DNA of 64,000 bases from assembly GCF_030159095.1 (NCBI RefSeq), contig NZ_BRXS01000001.1, forward strand, positions 372,001 through 436,000, given 5' to 3'. Shown piece after piece: positions 8,562 to 17,446 of this stretch. Numbering within the stretch: the first letter of the stretch is position 1; every line of letters starts with the position of its first letter. A program made the position numbers and the translations under genes. This DNA comes from Roseisolibacter agri. Its GTDB lineage: Bacteria > Gemmatimonadota > Gemmatimonadetes > Gemmatimonadales > Gemmatimonadaceae. The notes below the pieces were generated by a model, which was not told the DNA's origin, ran no database searches, and saw nothing but the letters and a program-made list of their open reading frames with translations.

Positions 8562-9895
8562 GTCGAGGGCGGCGTCGTCGGATGGCCGTCGCGCACGCGG
8601 GCGACGCGCACCGCCTCCACCCGTCGACCGTCCATGGCGACGACCTCGAAGTGGTGGCCGTCCCACTCGAACTGCTCGGCGGGGCGCGGCAGCCGGCCGA
8701 GGCGGGCCATCACGAAGCCGCCGACGGTCTGGTAGCCGGGGCGCTCCTCCTCCGCGAGGGCGATGTCGAGTGCCCCCTCGACGTCGGCGATCGGCGTCTG
8801 GCCGTCGATGAGCCAGCTCCCGTCGTCCCGCCGGACGATCAGCGCACCGCCTTCCTCCTCCTGCTCGTGCGGGAAGTCGCCGATCAGGTCCTGCAGCACG
8901 TCGTCGAGCGTCACCACGCCCGCGACGCCGCCGAACTCGTCGAGCACCACGGCCGCGTGCTGCCGCGCGCGCCGGAGCGCGTCGAGCAGCCGGAACGCCG
9001 GCATCGACTCCGGCACGAAGAGCGGCGCCTGCGCCAGCGACTCCAGCGCCGCGCTGTCGAGCGCGGCACCGGTCACGCAGCGCGCGAGCAGGTCCTCGGC
9101 ACGCACGAAGCCGACGACGTGGTCGACGTCCTCCCGGCAGACGAGCAGCAGCGAGCGCCGGCCGAGCGCCAGCTCCGCGCGGAGCCCCGCCGCGCCCTCG
9201 CCGACGTCGATCCAGTCCACGTCGGGACGCGGCGTCATGAGCGCGCTCACCTGCCGGTCGCCGAGTCGGAAGACGCGCTCCACCACCTCGTGCTCCTCGC
9301 GCTGCAGGACGCCGCTCTCCGCGCCCTGCTCGACGAGCGCGCGGATCTCCTCCTCGGTGACGTTGGCGTCCGTGTGCGCGCGGACGCCGAGCAGGCGGAG
9401 CATCAGGTTGGTCGACCCGGTCAGCAGCTTGACGAGCGGGGAGACCACGCGCGAGAGCATGCGCATCGGCCGCGCGATGACCGAGGCGATGCGCTCCGGC
9501 GCCGTGAGCGCCACGCGCTTCGGCACCAGCTCGCCGATGATCAGCGACAGGTACGTGATCGCCCCGACCACGATCGTGAGGCCCAGCGCGTCCGCGTACG
9601 GCGCCAGCGTGGCCGACGCGCGGAAGCCGTCCGCCAGCTGCTCGGCGATGCTCGCGCCGCCGAACGCGCCCGCCAGGACGCCGATGAGCGTGATCCCGAC
9701 CTGCACGGTCGAGAGGAACTGGGTCGGCTCGTGCGCCAGCTCGAGTGCCGCCCTCGCGCCCCTGTCGCCGGCCTCCGCGCGCTGCTCGAGGCGGATCTTC
9801 CGCGCGGTCATGACGGCGAGCTCCGACATCGCGAACACGCCGTTGAGCACGAGGAGCAGCAGGATGATGGCGACTTCTGACGCGATGCCGGACAT
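8549..9895 (-). CDS. CorC/HlyC-type membrane protein (CNNM-CBS-CorC_HlyC)
   Basis: 448 residues. The N-terminal CNNM (DUF21) membrane domain, about residues 1-180, has about four hydrophobic segments. A CBS pair follows (about 205-335), with the VSALMTPRPDVDWI motif typical of the linker into the first CBS domain. The C-terminal CorC_HlyC domain (about 345-430) contains GGFVMARLGRLP. The family handles Mg2+/Co2+ efflux or homeostasis, with the CBS domains sensing nucleotides or Mg2+. Old hemolysin names are misleading. It is a single gene with its own start at 9895, convergent with the lmo0937-like gene. Confidence 0.88.
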   Translation of the reverse strand: MSGIASEVAIILLLLVLNGVFAMSELAVMTARKIRLEQRAEAGDRGARAALELAHEPTQFLSTVQVGITLIGVLAGAFGGASIAEQLADGFRASATLAPYADALGLTIVVGAITYLSLIIGELVPKRVALTAPERIASVIARPMRMLSRVVSPLVKLLTGSTNLMLRLLGVRAHTDANVTEEEIRALVEQGAESGVLQREEHEVVERVFRLGDRQVSALMTPRPDVDWIDVGEGAAGLRAELALGRRSLLLVCREDVDHVVGFVRAEDLLARCVTGAALDSAALESLAQAPLFVPESMPAFRLLDALRRARQHAAVVLDEFGGVAGVVTLDDVLQDLIGDFPHEQEEEGGALIVRRDDGSWLIDGQTPIADVEGALDIALAEEERPGYQTVGGFVMARLGRLPRPAEQFEWDGHHFEVVAMDGRRVEAVRVARVRDGHPTTPPSTPLE

Positions 9896-10095
9896 GCAGG
9901 GGCGCAGCTGAGGGACGGAGCCGTCCGCGGTCGGACGGAGGCGGTACGCGCCGCCGCTTCAAGCTATCCACGGCGACGGCCGGGCTCCCGCGCCCGTGGC
10001 GACCTCCGGCGCGCCGGCGTATGCTCCCGCGCGCGCCGGCGGCGCGACGACCCGTCGCGTCCGCCGCGCGCACGACCTCCACGGGAGAGATGGTG

Positions 10096-11010
10096 ATGCG
10101 CACGACGCTCGGAGTGACGGCGGTGGTGGCGGCGGTCGGGATCGGCTTCGCGGCGGGGCGCGTCCGCCCCGCGCTGGCGGTCGACGAGCATGCGGGGCAC
10201 GAGATCGGGGCGTCGGTCACGCCCGTGCGCGAGTCCGTGCGCGAGACCCAGCCGGCCGCCGGCATCCCCGCGTCGGGCGCGACCGCCGCGGACCGCATCG
10301 CGCGCTCGCCGCGCCACGGCGAGTGGGTCGCGATTCGGGTCAACGCGACGGACAGCGTGATGGCCTGGGTGGTCTACCCGGAGCGGCGCGACAGGGCGCC
10401 GGTCGTCATCGCGATCCACGAGAACACGGGCATCAACACGTGGACGCGGTCGGTCGCCGATCAGCTCGCGGCCGACGGCTTCATCGCCATCGCGCCGGAC
10501 CTGACGACGATGTTCCGCACGGACGACCTGAAGGCGGATCCCGCGCCCGACGCGGGTCGCGCCGCGATCGGCAAGGTCACGCCCGCGATCGGCAACGCGA
10601 TCCTCGACGCCGTCGCGAAATACGGCATGGCGCTCCCCGCCGCGCTCCCGAAGTACGGCATCGTCGGGTTCTGCTGGGGCGGCGGGCGCTCCTTCCTGCA
10701 CGCGACGCACGCGCCCGGCCTCGGCGCGTCGGTCGTCTATTACGGGTCGCCGCCGTCGGCCGACGCGATGGCGGCGATCAAGGCCCCGGTGCTCGGCCTC
10801 TACGGCGGCAACGACGCGCGCATCAACGCGACGATCCCGGCCACCGACTCGGCGATGAAGGCGCTCGGGAAGTCGTACGCGTACCAGATCTTCGACGGCG
10901 CGGGCCACGGGTTCCTGCGCGCGCAGGACTCCAACCCGGCGAACGCCGCCGCGGCGCAGCAGGCGTGGCCGCGCACCATCGCGTTCCTGAAGGCGCAGCT
11001 GGGGAAGTGA
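10096..11010 (+). CDS. Dienelactone hydrolase family protein, exported
   Basis: 304 residues from ATG 10096. GGGAGAG at 10083-10089 sits seven bases before this start and right against the in-frame ATG at 10090, so 10096 is preferred. An N-terminal hydrophobic segment ending near ARPALA suggests export. The alpha/beta-hydrolase core follows: strand PVVIAIHENTGINTW, nucleophile Cys in GFCWGGG, acid Asp in YGGNDARI and His in GAGHGF. That is the Cys-Asp-His triad of dienelactone hydrolases. The substrate is probably an ester or lactone; a role in aromatic degradation is not supported by the neighbours. Confidence 0.87.
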   Translation: MRTTLGVTAVVAAVGIGFAAGRVRPALAVDEHAGHEIGASVTPVRESVRETQPAAGIPASGATAADRIARSPRHGEWVAIRVNATDSVMAWVVYPERRDRAPVVIAIHENTGINTWTRSVADQLAADGFIAIAPDLTTMFRTDDLKADPAPDAGRAAIGKVTPAIGNAILDAVAKYGMALPAALPKYGIVGFCWGGGRSFLHATHAPGLGASVVYYGSPPSADAMAAIKAPVLGLYGGNDARINATIPATDSAMKALGKSYAYQIFDGAGHGFLRAQDSNPANAAAAQQAWPRTIAFLKAQLGK

Positions 11011-11019
11011 TGGAGTGAC

Positions 11020-11050
11020 GACGGGCGGCGTCGTGTCGACGCCGCCCGTC
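11020..11050. terminator. Strong bidirectional hairpin
   Basis: Perfect 13-bp stem GACGGGCGGCGTC / GACGCCGCCCGTC with a five-base loop. It lies 10 bases after the dienelactone hydrolase stop and 16 bases from the end of the opposing lipoprotein gene. It probably ends transcription in both directions, though there is no U-tract. Confidence 0.65.
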
Positions 11051-11066
11051 ATGCCCCGTCACACGA

Positions 11067-11666
11067 TCACCCGTGCGCCGCGTGCGCGCCGGGATTGCCG
11101 GTAGTCGGGCAGCGCACGGCCGGGTTGAACGGGGCGAACGTGCCGGCGGCGTTGTGCTTCCACGCCCACACGTGCAGCGCGTAGCTGTCCATCGGGCCGT
11201 CCTCGAGCTCGCGGCCGAAGAGCGCGGGCCGCGTGCCCGGGTGCATCGCATCCCACATCGCGCGCGGGATCATGAACTCCGCCGCGACCAGCGCGAGCGA
11301 TCCGTCGGCCTGCGGCTCGTAGACGAGGACCTCGGGCTCGGAGGGATCGAGCGCCGGATCGCCGATGCGCGGGCCGTGGACGTAGTGCACGCCCATGCCG
11401 GCGCCCGGGATGGCCACGCACTCGTGCGTGCTGACGTAGCCCGCCGCGACCGCGGCGTCGACGCGGTGGAAGCGCGCCGTCGCGGCGCGCACCGTCGCGA
11501 GGTCGCGGCCGACGTCGGACTGGCCGTTCGAGGCGGTGGCCGCGTGCACGGCGGCAGCCGATGGGGCGAGGCGCGACGGGGTGGTGGGAGCGTCGGCGCT
11601 GCAGGCGGAGAGCGCCGCGAGGAGGGCGAGGGCGCCGACGACGGCGCGCGTGCGGTTCGTGTGCAT
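11067..11666 (-). CDS. Lipoprotein of unknown function
   Basis: 199 residues from ATG 11666. It has a lipoprotein signal, with a hydrophobic stretch ending in lipobox LSAC (Cys about 22), then a low-complexity Thr/Pro/Ser/Ala linker. The conserved-looking body has STHECVAIPGAGMGVHYV, DPSEPEVLVYEP and a C-terminal HVWAWKHNAAGTFAPFNPAVRCP. Two cysteines after the lipobox (near residues 106 and 188) could form a disulfide, and His and Trp are plentiful. I do not recognise a named domain. It is probably an exported lipoprotein, upstream of and convergent with dienelactone hydrolase. Confidence 0.72.
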   Translation of the reverse strand: MHTNRTRAVVGALALLAALSACSADAPTTPSRLAPSAAAVHAATASNGQSDVGRDLATVRAATARFHRVDAAVAAGYVSTHECVAIPGAGMGVHYVHGPRIGDPALDPSEPEVLVYEPQADGSLALVAAEFMIPRAMWDAMHPGTRPALFGRELEDGPMDSYALHVWAWKHNAAGTFAPFNPAVRCPTTGNPGAHAAHG

Positions 11667-11724
11667 GTGGACGGTATCGAGAGAGTGTCGGAAGCGATGC
11701 GGAGGCGGCGCGGCGATTCGCGCG

Positions 11725-12234
11725 TCAGGCCATCAGCTCGAGGCGATGCTCGGCGAACAGCCCGAGGATGCGGCCCATGTCGGGCGCGGACTGCGACGCG
11801 GCGGCGTCGGCGAACACCTCGCCGCAGGCGGTGAAGAAGCGGTCGAAGCCGCCCGACGTCGTGAGCGTCCACTTCTGGCTCGGCGTGTCGCCGACGTTGC
11901 GGAACGTGTGCACGGCGCCACGCGGCACGTACACGACCGATCCCGGCTCGACGGCGGTCCACGCGCCGTCGACGAGGTACTCCTCGCGGCCGCTGACGAG
12001 GATGAAGAGCTCGTCCTCGTCGAGGTGGCGGTGCGGCGGCGGGCCGCCGCCCGGCGGCGTGGTCGCGAAGCCGAGCGTGAGCGCGCCGCCCGTCTCGGCG
12101 TCGCCGAGCTTGAAGACGAGCGTGTCGCCGAAGGCGGCGACCGTGCGGCCGCCGTCGGGCGGGATGATGCGCGGCCGGGGCGCGGGGCGCGGGGCGGGCG
12201 CGACGAACGTGGGGGCGACGCTGGGCGTGATCAT
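11725..12234 (-). CDS. Cupin domain protein
   Basis: 169 residues from ATG 12234, with a Pro-rich N-terminus. The cupin core has motif 1 PPPHRHLDEDELFILVSGREEYLVDG (the metal ligands are two His and a Glu) and motif 2 with PRGAVHTFRNVGD. A metal-binding beta-barrel is therefore likely. There is no DNA-binding domain, so this is a small-molecule enzyme, sensor or storage cupin of unknown substrate. It is divergent from the large regulator at 12415 and shares the 12235-12414 control region with it, so it may be its target. Confidence 0.82.
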   Translation of the reverse strand: MITPSVAPTFVAPAPRPAPRPRIIPPDGGRTVAAFGDTLVFKLGDAETGGALTLGFATTPPGGGPPPHRHLDEDELFILVSGREEYLVDGAWTAVEPGSVVYVPRGAVHTFRNVGDTPSQKWTLTTSGGFDRFFTACGEVFADAAASQSAPDMGRILGLFAEHRLELMA

Positions 12235-12337
12235 GGGAGGTCTCGGGTGCCGTAGGTGGCGGAGCAGGGCAGGGCGTCGCGCAGCGGCCGATGCCGCGCG
12301 GCGACGGGGAGGAGGCTAGGCCGGGGCTATTCACACC

Positions 12338-12409
12338 GTGCTTTTCGCCGGACGCGCTCGGGCGCGAAAGCACCGCGTTAAGCGGCTGGACGGCCGCGCG
12401 GCGCCCGTC
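12338..12409 (+). promoter_or_regulatory. Leader region with two inverted repeats before the BTAD regulator
   Basis: GTGCTTT (12338-12344) pairs with AAAGCAC (12367-12373), with further partial pairing around CGC. A second pair, GGACGG/CCGTCC (about 12387-12409), lies just before the start of the regulator. They may be operators for autoregulation or leader hairpins. No clear promoter hexamers are seen. Confidence 0.3.
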
Positions 12410-12414
12410 CACCT

Positions 12415-15400
12415 TTGGAGGCCGGGCGATCGTCGTCCCTCGCCCCGTCGTCGCCCGCTCCGCGGCGTCGCGCCCTCGCTGCTTCGCCCGCCGCACTCGT
12501 GGTCGTCCCGCACAACATCCCAGCCGCGCTCACGTCGCTCATCGGACGCGACCGGGAGATCGACGACGTCCGCCAGCTGCTGGCCGAGACGCGCTACCTG
12601 ACCCTCACGGGGGTCGGAGGGGCGGGGAAGACGCGCCTGGCGCGCGAGGTGGCGGCGCTCGCGGCGGGCATCGGGCGCGACGACGGCGCGGCGCCGTACG
12701 CGGGCGGCGTCTGGTGGGTGGAGCTCGCGCCGCTCGCGCCCGGCGCCGACGTCGCGCCCGCGGCGGCCGTCGCGCTGGGCGTGAACGCTCCGGCCGGCGA
12801 CGCGCTGACGGGCGCCATCGCGGAGGCGATCGGGACGCGGCGCACGCTGCTGGTCCTCGACAACTGCGAGCACGTGGTCGAGGGGTGCGCGGCGCTCGCG
12901 GACGCGCTGCTGCGCGCCTGCCCCGCGCTCACGGTGGTCGCCACGAGCCGCGAGGCGCTCGGCGGCGACGGCGAGACGGTGTGGCAGCTGCCGCGGCTCT
13001 CGCATCCGCCGCTCGCGCCCGAGGACCAGCGGAGCGGCGGACGCGTCGAGGGGAGCGACCCGGCGGCGCTCGCCGACTACGCGTCGGTGCGGCTGTTCGT
13101 GAGCCGCGCGCGCGCGGCCAGCCCGCGCTTCGCTCTCACGGCGCAGAACGCGGCCGCCGTGCGCGCGATCTGCGCACGGCTGGACGGCCTGCCGCTCGCC
13201 CTGGAGCTCGCGGCCGCGAACGTCGGCGTCCTCGGCGTCGAGCAGATCGCCGTGCGCCTGGACGACGCCTTCGCGGTGCTGACGCGCGGTCGGCGCACCG
13301 CGCTCCCGCGTCACCGCACGCTCGGCGCGCTCCTCGACTGGAGCTACGACCTGCTGGCGCCCGAGGAGCGGCGGCTGCTGGCGCGCCTGAGCGTCTTCCG
13401 CGCCGCCGTGCCGCTGGAGGCGATCGAGGTCGTGGGGAGCGACGACCGGGTGGGCGACGTGCTCGGTGCCTTCTCGGGGCTCGTCGACCACTCGCTCGTG
13501 GACGTCGCCGAGAGCGAGGGGGAGCCGCGCTATCGCCTGCTGGAGACGGTGCGGCAGTACGCGGCCGCGCGCCTGCGCGCGACGCCCGACGACGAGGCCG
13601 CGACGCGCCGCCGCCACGCGCGCTGGATGGCCGCGCTGGCCGACGTGATGGGCGAGGAGACGGGGAGCCCGCGGCGCGGACGCGCGATGGCGCGCTTTCA
13701 TCCGCGCCTCGAGGACGCGCGCGCGGCGCTCGACTGGAGCACGGGGCCCGGCGGCGATCCGGTGGACGCGCTCCGCATCGCCGGCGGCCTCGCGATCTTC
13801 TGGCACTGGGCCGGGCTGTGGGCCGAGGGGCGGCAGTGGGCGGAGGCGGCCGTGCGCGGCGCCGACGCGGCCGCCACGGCGCGCGGCGAGTCGGACGACG
13901 CGTCGCGGCCGCTCGACGAGCGCGTTGCGCTCGCGAAGGCGCTGCAGACGGCGCTGCTACTCGCGTGGATGCTGGGCAACCCCGCGGCGACGGTCGCGCA
14001 CGCGGCGCGCGCGCTCCCGCTCTGGCGCACGGTCGCGGGCGACCCCGCGGCCGACGCGGCCGCCCGTGCGCGCGCCGCGCAGTGGGAGGCGTACACGCAC
14101 GAGATCCTGGCCTTCGCGCGCCTCGCCCTCGGCGACGTCGCGGAGGCGGAGCGCGCGGTGGAGGCGGCGGTCGCCGCGGCGGAGCGCTCGGGAAGCGGGT
14201 GGGCGCGCGGCCTCGCGCTGGGCTGGCGCGCGATGCTCGCCACGGCGGTCGGTCGTCCCGCGGACGCGACGCGCGACCTGGAGCGCGCGGAGGCCGAGCT
14301 GCGCGCGGTCGGCGACACGTGGGTGCTGTCGTGGTGCCACGCGAACGGCGCGACGGCGGCGCTCGCGCAGGGCGATCCGGCCGCGGCGGCGCGCCAGGCG
14401 AGAGCGGGCGTCGCCGCGCTACAGGCGGAGCCCGACTGGCACTACGTCTCGCGCGCGCTCGACGCGCTGGCGGAGGCGGGCGCCGCCTGGCTCGCGTCGC
14501 CCGCCGGCGCCGCGCACCCGGCGGCCGAGCGCGACGCGCTGGCCGGCGCGGCGGCCACGCTGCTGGGCGCGGCCGCGGGGGTGCGCGAGCGCAGCGGCAC
14601 GGCGGTGTGGCCGTTCGACCACGAGGCGCACGCGACCGCCGTCGCCGCGGTGCGCGCCGCGCTCGCGCCGGACGCCTTCGCCGCGCGCTGGGCGGAGGGA
14701 CACGCCACGCCGCTGGACGCGGTGTTCGCGCTGGCATCGGAGGCGCGCGTGGTGCCGGACGAGACGTCGGGCGCCACGCCGCACGTCGCGTCGCACGCCA
14801 CGCCGATCGCCGCGCCGTCGGATGGCGACGAGCGCGCGACGACGTCGCTGCGCATCCGCGTGCTGGGCCCGTTCCTCGTGCAGCGCGACGGCGTGGAGGT
14901 GCCGCTGGAGGCGTGGCGGTCGGCGAAGGCGCGCGAGCTGCTGCTCCACCTCGTGCTGCACGGCGCGCGCAGCCGCGAGCAGATCGGGCTCGCGCTCTGG
15001 CCGGACGCGAGCGACGCGCAGGTGCGCAACGCCTTCCACGTCACGCTCCACGCGCTGCGCCGCGCGCTGGGCGGACGCGAGTGGGTGGTGTTCGACGGGA
15101 GCGCGTACGCGCTGCGTCGCGACGGCGACGTCGCCGTCGACGTGGATGCGCTGCTCGACGCCGCGGCCGGCGCGCGGCGCGCGGTGCGCCGCCAGGACGC
15201 GCCCGACGAGAGCACCCTCGGCGCGTGGCGCGCGACGCTCGAGGAGGCGCGCGGCGAGCTGGGAGAGGGCGTGCCGAGCGGCGACTGGCTGGTCGAGCAC
15301 CAGGACCGCGTGCGCGCCGCGCACGCCGACGGGCTGTCGGCGCTCGGGCAGCTGTACGCGGCGCGCGGCGCGCACCGCGACGCGGCGGCGGCCTACCGCG

Positions 15401-15591
15401 CGCTCGTCGCCCGTGATCCGCTGCAGGAGGCGGCGCACCGCGCGCTGATGCGCGCGTACGCGGCCGCCGGCGAGCCGGCGCGCGCGGTGCGCCACTACGA
15501 GGAGCTGACGGCGCTGCTGCGGCGCGAGCTGGGCGCCGCGCCCGCCCGTGAGACCGCGGCCCTCGCGGCGGAGCTGCGCGGCGCCATCTGA
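12415..15591 (+). CDS. Large transcriptional regulator: N-terminal NB-ARC-like ATPase, C-terminal OmpR-like/BTAD domain
   Basis: 1058 residues if it starts at TTG 12415; GTG 12499 is an in-frame alternative closer to the usual family start (HNIPAALTSLIGRDRE). The ATPase region has Walker A GVGGAGKT near residue 66, Walker B LVLDNCEH near 145 and the LPLALELAA motif. A helical TPR-like middle section follows. The C-terminal part from about residue 812 has an OmpR-type winged helix (LRIRVLGPFLVQRDG...) and a BTAD helical domain. This is the AfsR/SARP module set with the DNA-binding part last rather than first. The target is unknown; the divergent cupin gene is a candidate. STAND-type proteins with such DNA-binding ends are regulators rather than defence effectors. 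Confidence 0.82.
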   Translation: MEAGRSSSLAPSSPAPRRRALAASPAALVVVPHNIPAALTSLIGRDREIDDVRQLLAETRYLTLTGVGGAGKTRLAREVAALAAGIGRDDGAAPYAGGVWWVELAPLAPGADVAPAAAVALGVNAPAGDALTGAIAEAIGTRRTLLVLDNCEHVVEGCAALADALLRACPALTVVATSREALGGDGETVWQLPRLSHPPLAPEDQRSGGRVEGSDPAALADYASVRLFVSRARAASPRFALTAQNAAAVRAICARLDGLPLALELAAANVGVLGVEQIAVRLDDAFAVLTRGRRTALPRHRTLGALLDWSYDLLAPEERRLLARLSVFRAAVPLEAIEVVGSDDRVGDVLGAFSGLVDHSLVDVAESEGEPRYRLLETVRQYAAARLRATPDDEAATRRRHARWMAALADVMGEETGSPRRGRAMARFHPRLEDARAALDWSTGPGGDPVDALRIAGGLAIFWHWAGLWAEGRQWAEAAVRGADAAATARGESDDASRPLDERVALAKALQTALLLAWMLGNPAATVAHAARALPLWRTVAGDPAADAAARARAAQWEAYTHEILAFARLALGDVAEAERAVEAAVAAAERSGSGWARGLALGWRAMLATAVGRPADATRDLERAEAELRAVGDTWVLSWCHANGATAALAQGDPAAAARQARAGVAALQAEPDWHYVSRALDALAEAGAAWLASPAGAAHPAAERDALAGAAATLLGAAAGVRERSGTAVWPFDHEAHATAVAAVRAALAPDAFAARWAEGHATPLDAVFALASEARVVPDETSGATPHVASHATPIAAPSDGDERATTSLRIRVLGPFLVQRDGVEVPLEAWRSAKARELLLHLVLHGARSREQIGLALWPDASDAQVRNAFHVTLHALRRALGGREWVVFDGSAYALRRDGDVAVDVDALLDAAAGARRAVRRQDAPDESTLGAWRATLEEARGELGEGVPSGDWLVEHQDRVRAAHADGLSALGQLYAARGAHRDAAAAYRALVARDPLQEAAHRALMRAYAAAGEPARAVRHYEELTALLRRELGAAPARETAALAAELRGAI

Positions 15592-15699
15592 GGTCAGGCG
15601 CGGCCGGATCGGCGCGTCCGCCGATCCCCTACGGCCGCTGCGGGAAATCCGTGGGGAGAATCCGGGCTTCGCCTACGGAGCGCGCGCCTCGGGAAGGCG

Positions 15700-15718
15700 A
15701 TCATCACATCCAGATGAT
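15700..15718. promoter_or_regulatory. Inverted repeat upstream of the Rrf2 gene (candidate NO- or Fe-S-responsive operator)
   Basis: ATCATC (15700-15705) and GATGAT (15713-15718) form perfect 6-bp arms around seven bases. The site lies in an unusually AT-rich stretch and ends 32 bases before the GTG of the Rrf2 regulator, where an autoregulatory site would be. Its size and AT content suit an Rrf2 dimer; binding is inferred. Confidence 0.42.
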
Positions 15719-15750
15719 GAAATCGCGTTTCCGCTCCACGAGGTGATCCC

Positions 15751-16245
15751 GTGCTCTCCCTGACCGCCGACTACGCGCTCCGCGCCACGCTCGTCCTCGC
15801 CCGCCGTCATGGCGAGGGGCCGGTGCGCGTGGAGCGGATCGCCGCGGCGACGGGCGCCCCGCGCAACTACCTGAGCAAGACGCTGCACGCGCTGACGAAG
15901 GCGGGAATCGTCACGAGCGCGCGCGGCCCGGCCGGCGGCTTCACGCTCGCCGTCGCGCCCGACGCGCTCACGCTCGCCCGCGTCATCGACTGCTTCGACG
16001 GGCCGCGCGTGCAGTCGCGCTGCCTGCTCGGCACCGGCCCGTGCGACGCCGCGCGGCCGTGCGCCGCGCACCATCGCTGGACGGCGATCGCGCACGCGCG
16101 CCGCGCGCCGCTCACCACCACCACCGTCGCCGACCTGCTCGCCGGCGACGCCTCGCTCCCCGCAGCTCCCGACGACGCCTCCACGGCTGCCGCACCGTCG
16201 CCGGACGTTCGCACCGACCCGCGCGCAGCCGCGAGCGCCGCCTGA
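15751..16245 (+). CDS. Rrf2-family transcriptional regulator, NsrR/IscR-like with three-cysteine cluster site
   Basis: 164 residues from GTG 15751, with CGAGGTG as ribosome site at 15739-15745. The winged helix covers residues 1-75, with [17 protein letters not shown] and the recognition helix around [16 protein letters not shown]. Cys91, Cys98 and Cys104 (spacing 6 and 5) match the cluster ligands of NsrR/IscR/RsrR-type proteins, which hold a 2Fe-2S or 4Fe-4S cluster and respond to NO or redox state. It lies 34 bases upstream of nirK on the same strand, so NO-controlled expression of the nir module is the natural inference. A low-complexity Ala/Pro tail extends past residue 130. Whether it is NsrR proper cannot be settled from sequence. 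Confidence 0.85.
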   Translation: MLSLTADYALRATLVLARRHGEGPVRVERIAAATGAPRNYLSKTLHALTKAGIVTSARGPAGGFTLAVAPDALTLARVIDCFDGPRVQSRCLLGTGPCDAARPCAAHHRWTAIAHARRAPLTTTTVADLLAGDASLPAAPDDASTAAAPSPDVRTDPRAAASAA

Positions 16246-16279
16246 CGCGACGCCGACCCTACCAGTCAGGAACGGACCC

Positions 16280-17398
16280 ATGCTCTCCCCGACCACTGCC
16301 CGCCCGCTCACGCTCCGCCAGCTCGGCATCGCCACCGCTCTCGCGGCGGCCGCGCTGCTCGCGAGCGCCACGCTCACCGGCTGCGCCGGCAACGCCGAGG
16401 CGGCGGAAGGACCCGAAGGTGCCGTGCCGCTGCGCACGCCGACCGCCGCCGACGAGATCGTCGGCGAGGAGAAGGCGGTGCTGACCGCCGCGCCGAACGT
16501 GCCGCCGCCGATCACGCGCACCTATGCCACGAAGGTGGTCGTGCAGCTCGAGTCGCAGGAGGTCGTCAAGCGCCTCGCCGACGGCGTGAACTACACCTTC
16601 TGGACGTTCGGCGGCGACGTGCCGGGGCACTTCATCCGCGTGCGCGAGGGCGACCAGGTCGAGTTCCACCTGAAGAACCACGCGCACTCCAGCGTGCCGC
16701 ACAACATCGACCTGCACGCGGTCACGGGCCCCGGCGGCGGCGCGGCGGCGACGCTCACGCTCCCCGGCGGCGAGTCGGTGTTCACCTTCAGCGCGCTGAA
16801 CCCCGGGCTCTACGTCTACCACTGCGCGGTCGCGCCCGTGCCGATGCACATCGCGAACGGCATGTACGGGCTGGTGCTGGTCGAGCCGAAGAGCGGGCTG
16901 CCGAAGGTCGACCGCGAGTTCTACGTGATGCAGTCGGAGTTCTACGCGAAGCCCGGCGCGGCCGGCCAGCCGCACACGCTCGACATGGACAGGGGCACGG
17001 ACGAGCGGCCCACGCACGTGGTGTTCAACGGCAGCGTCGGCGCGCTCACGGGCGACAACGCGCTGCAGGCGAAGGTCGGCGAGCGCGTGCGGATCTTCGT
17101 CGGCAACGGCGGCCCGAACCTGGTCAGCAGCTTCCACGTGATCGGCGAGGTGTTCGACAACGTGTACGGCGAGGGCGGCTCGATGGTCACGCAGCGCAAC
17201 GTGCAGACGACGCTCATCCCCGCCGGCGGCAGCGGCATCGTGGAGTTCGGCGTCGAGAAGCCCGGCAACCTGGTGCTCGTCGACCACTCGATCTTCCGCG
17301 CCTTCAACAAGGGCGCGCTGGGGATGATCAAGGTCACCGGCGACGACAACCCGCGCGTCTACGCGCAGAACAAGGGCCTCGGCATGGCCGCGCACTGA
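16280..17398 (+). CDS. nirK: Copper-containing nitrite reductase, lipoprotein-anchored
   Basis: 372 residues. It reduces nitrite to NO at a type 2 copper fed by a type 1 copper. The N-terminal signal ends in a lipobox LTGC (Cys35), so it is probably anchored to a membrane. All key residues are present. The type 1 ligands are His141, Cys182, His190 and Met195. The type 2 ligands are His146, His181 and His336. The catalytic Asp144 and His286 with Ile288 are also present. The Cys-to-His spacing is one residue shorter than in classical enzymes such as that of Alcaligenes (here CAVAPVPMH), which fits the class II/clade II group. nirV follows 48 bases downstream. No norB, nosZ or assembly gene is visible here beyond SCO. 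Confidence 0.93.
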   Translation: MLSPTTARPLTLRQLGIATALAAAALLASATLTGCAGNAEAAEGPEGAVPLRTPTAADEIVGEEKAVLTAAPNVPPPITRTYATKVVVQLESQEVVKRLADGVNYTFWTFGGDVPGHFIRVREGDQVEFHLKNHAHSSVPHNIDLHAVTGPGGGAAATLTLPGGESVFTFSALNPGLYVYHCAVAPVPMHIANGMYGLVLVEPKSGLPKVDREFYVMQSEFYAKPGAAGQPHTLDMDRGTDERPTHVVFNGSVGALTGDNALQAKVGERVRIFVGNGGPNLVSSFHVIGEVFDNVYGEGGSMVTQRNVQTTLIPAGGSGIVEFGVEKPGNLVLVDHSIFRAFNKGALGMIKVTGDDNPRVYAQNKGLGMAAH

Positions 17399-17446
17399 TC
17401 GACCGCTCGACCGACCCACTCGACCACACGCTCACCGGTTCCCGCC

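Noticed and set aside
8549-9895. Hemolysin
   Set aside because: Family name HlyC is historical; domain order CNNM-CBS-CorC is that of an ion-homeostasis protein.
12415-15591. STAND/NB-ARC anti-phage defence protein
   Set aside because: The C-terminal OmpR-like winged helix plus BTAD marks it as a transcription regulator, and no defence genes are nearby.
16280-17398. FNR/NNR-type operator (TTGAT-N4-ATCAA) before nirK
   Set aside because: I searched the short intergenic region by eye and saw none. Control by the Rrf2 protein is more likely.
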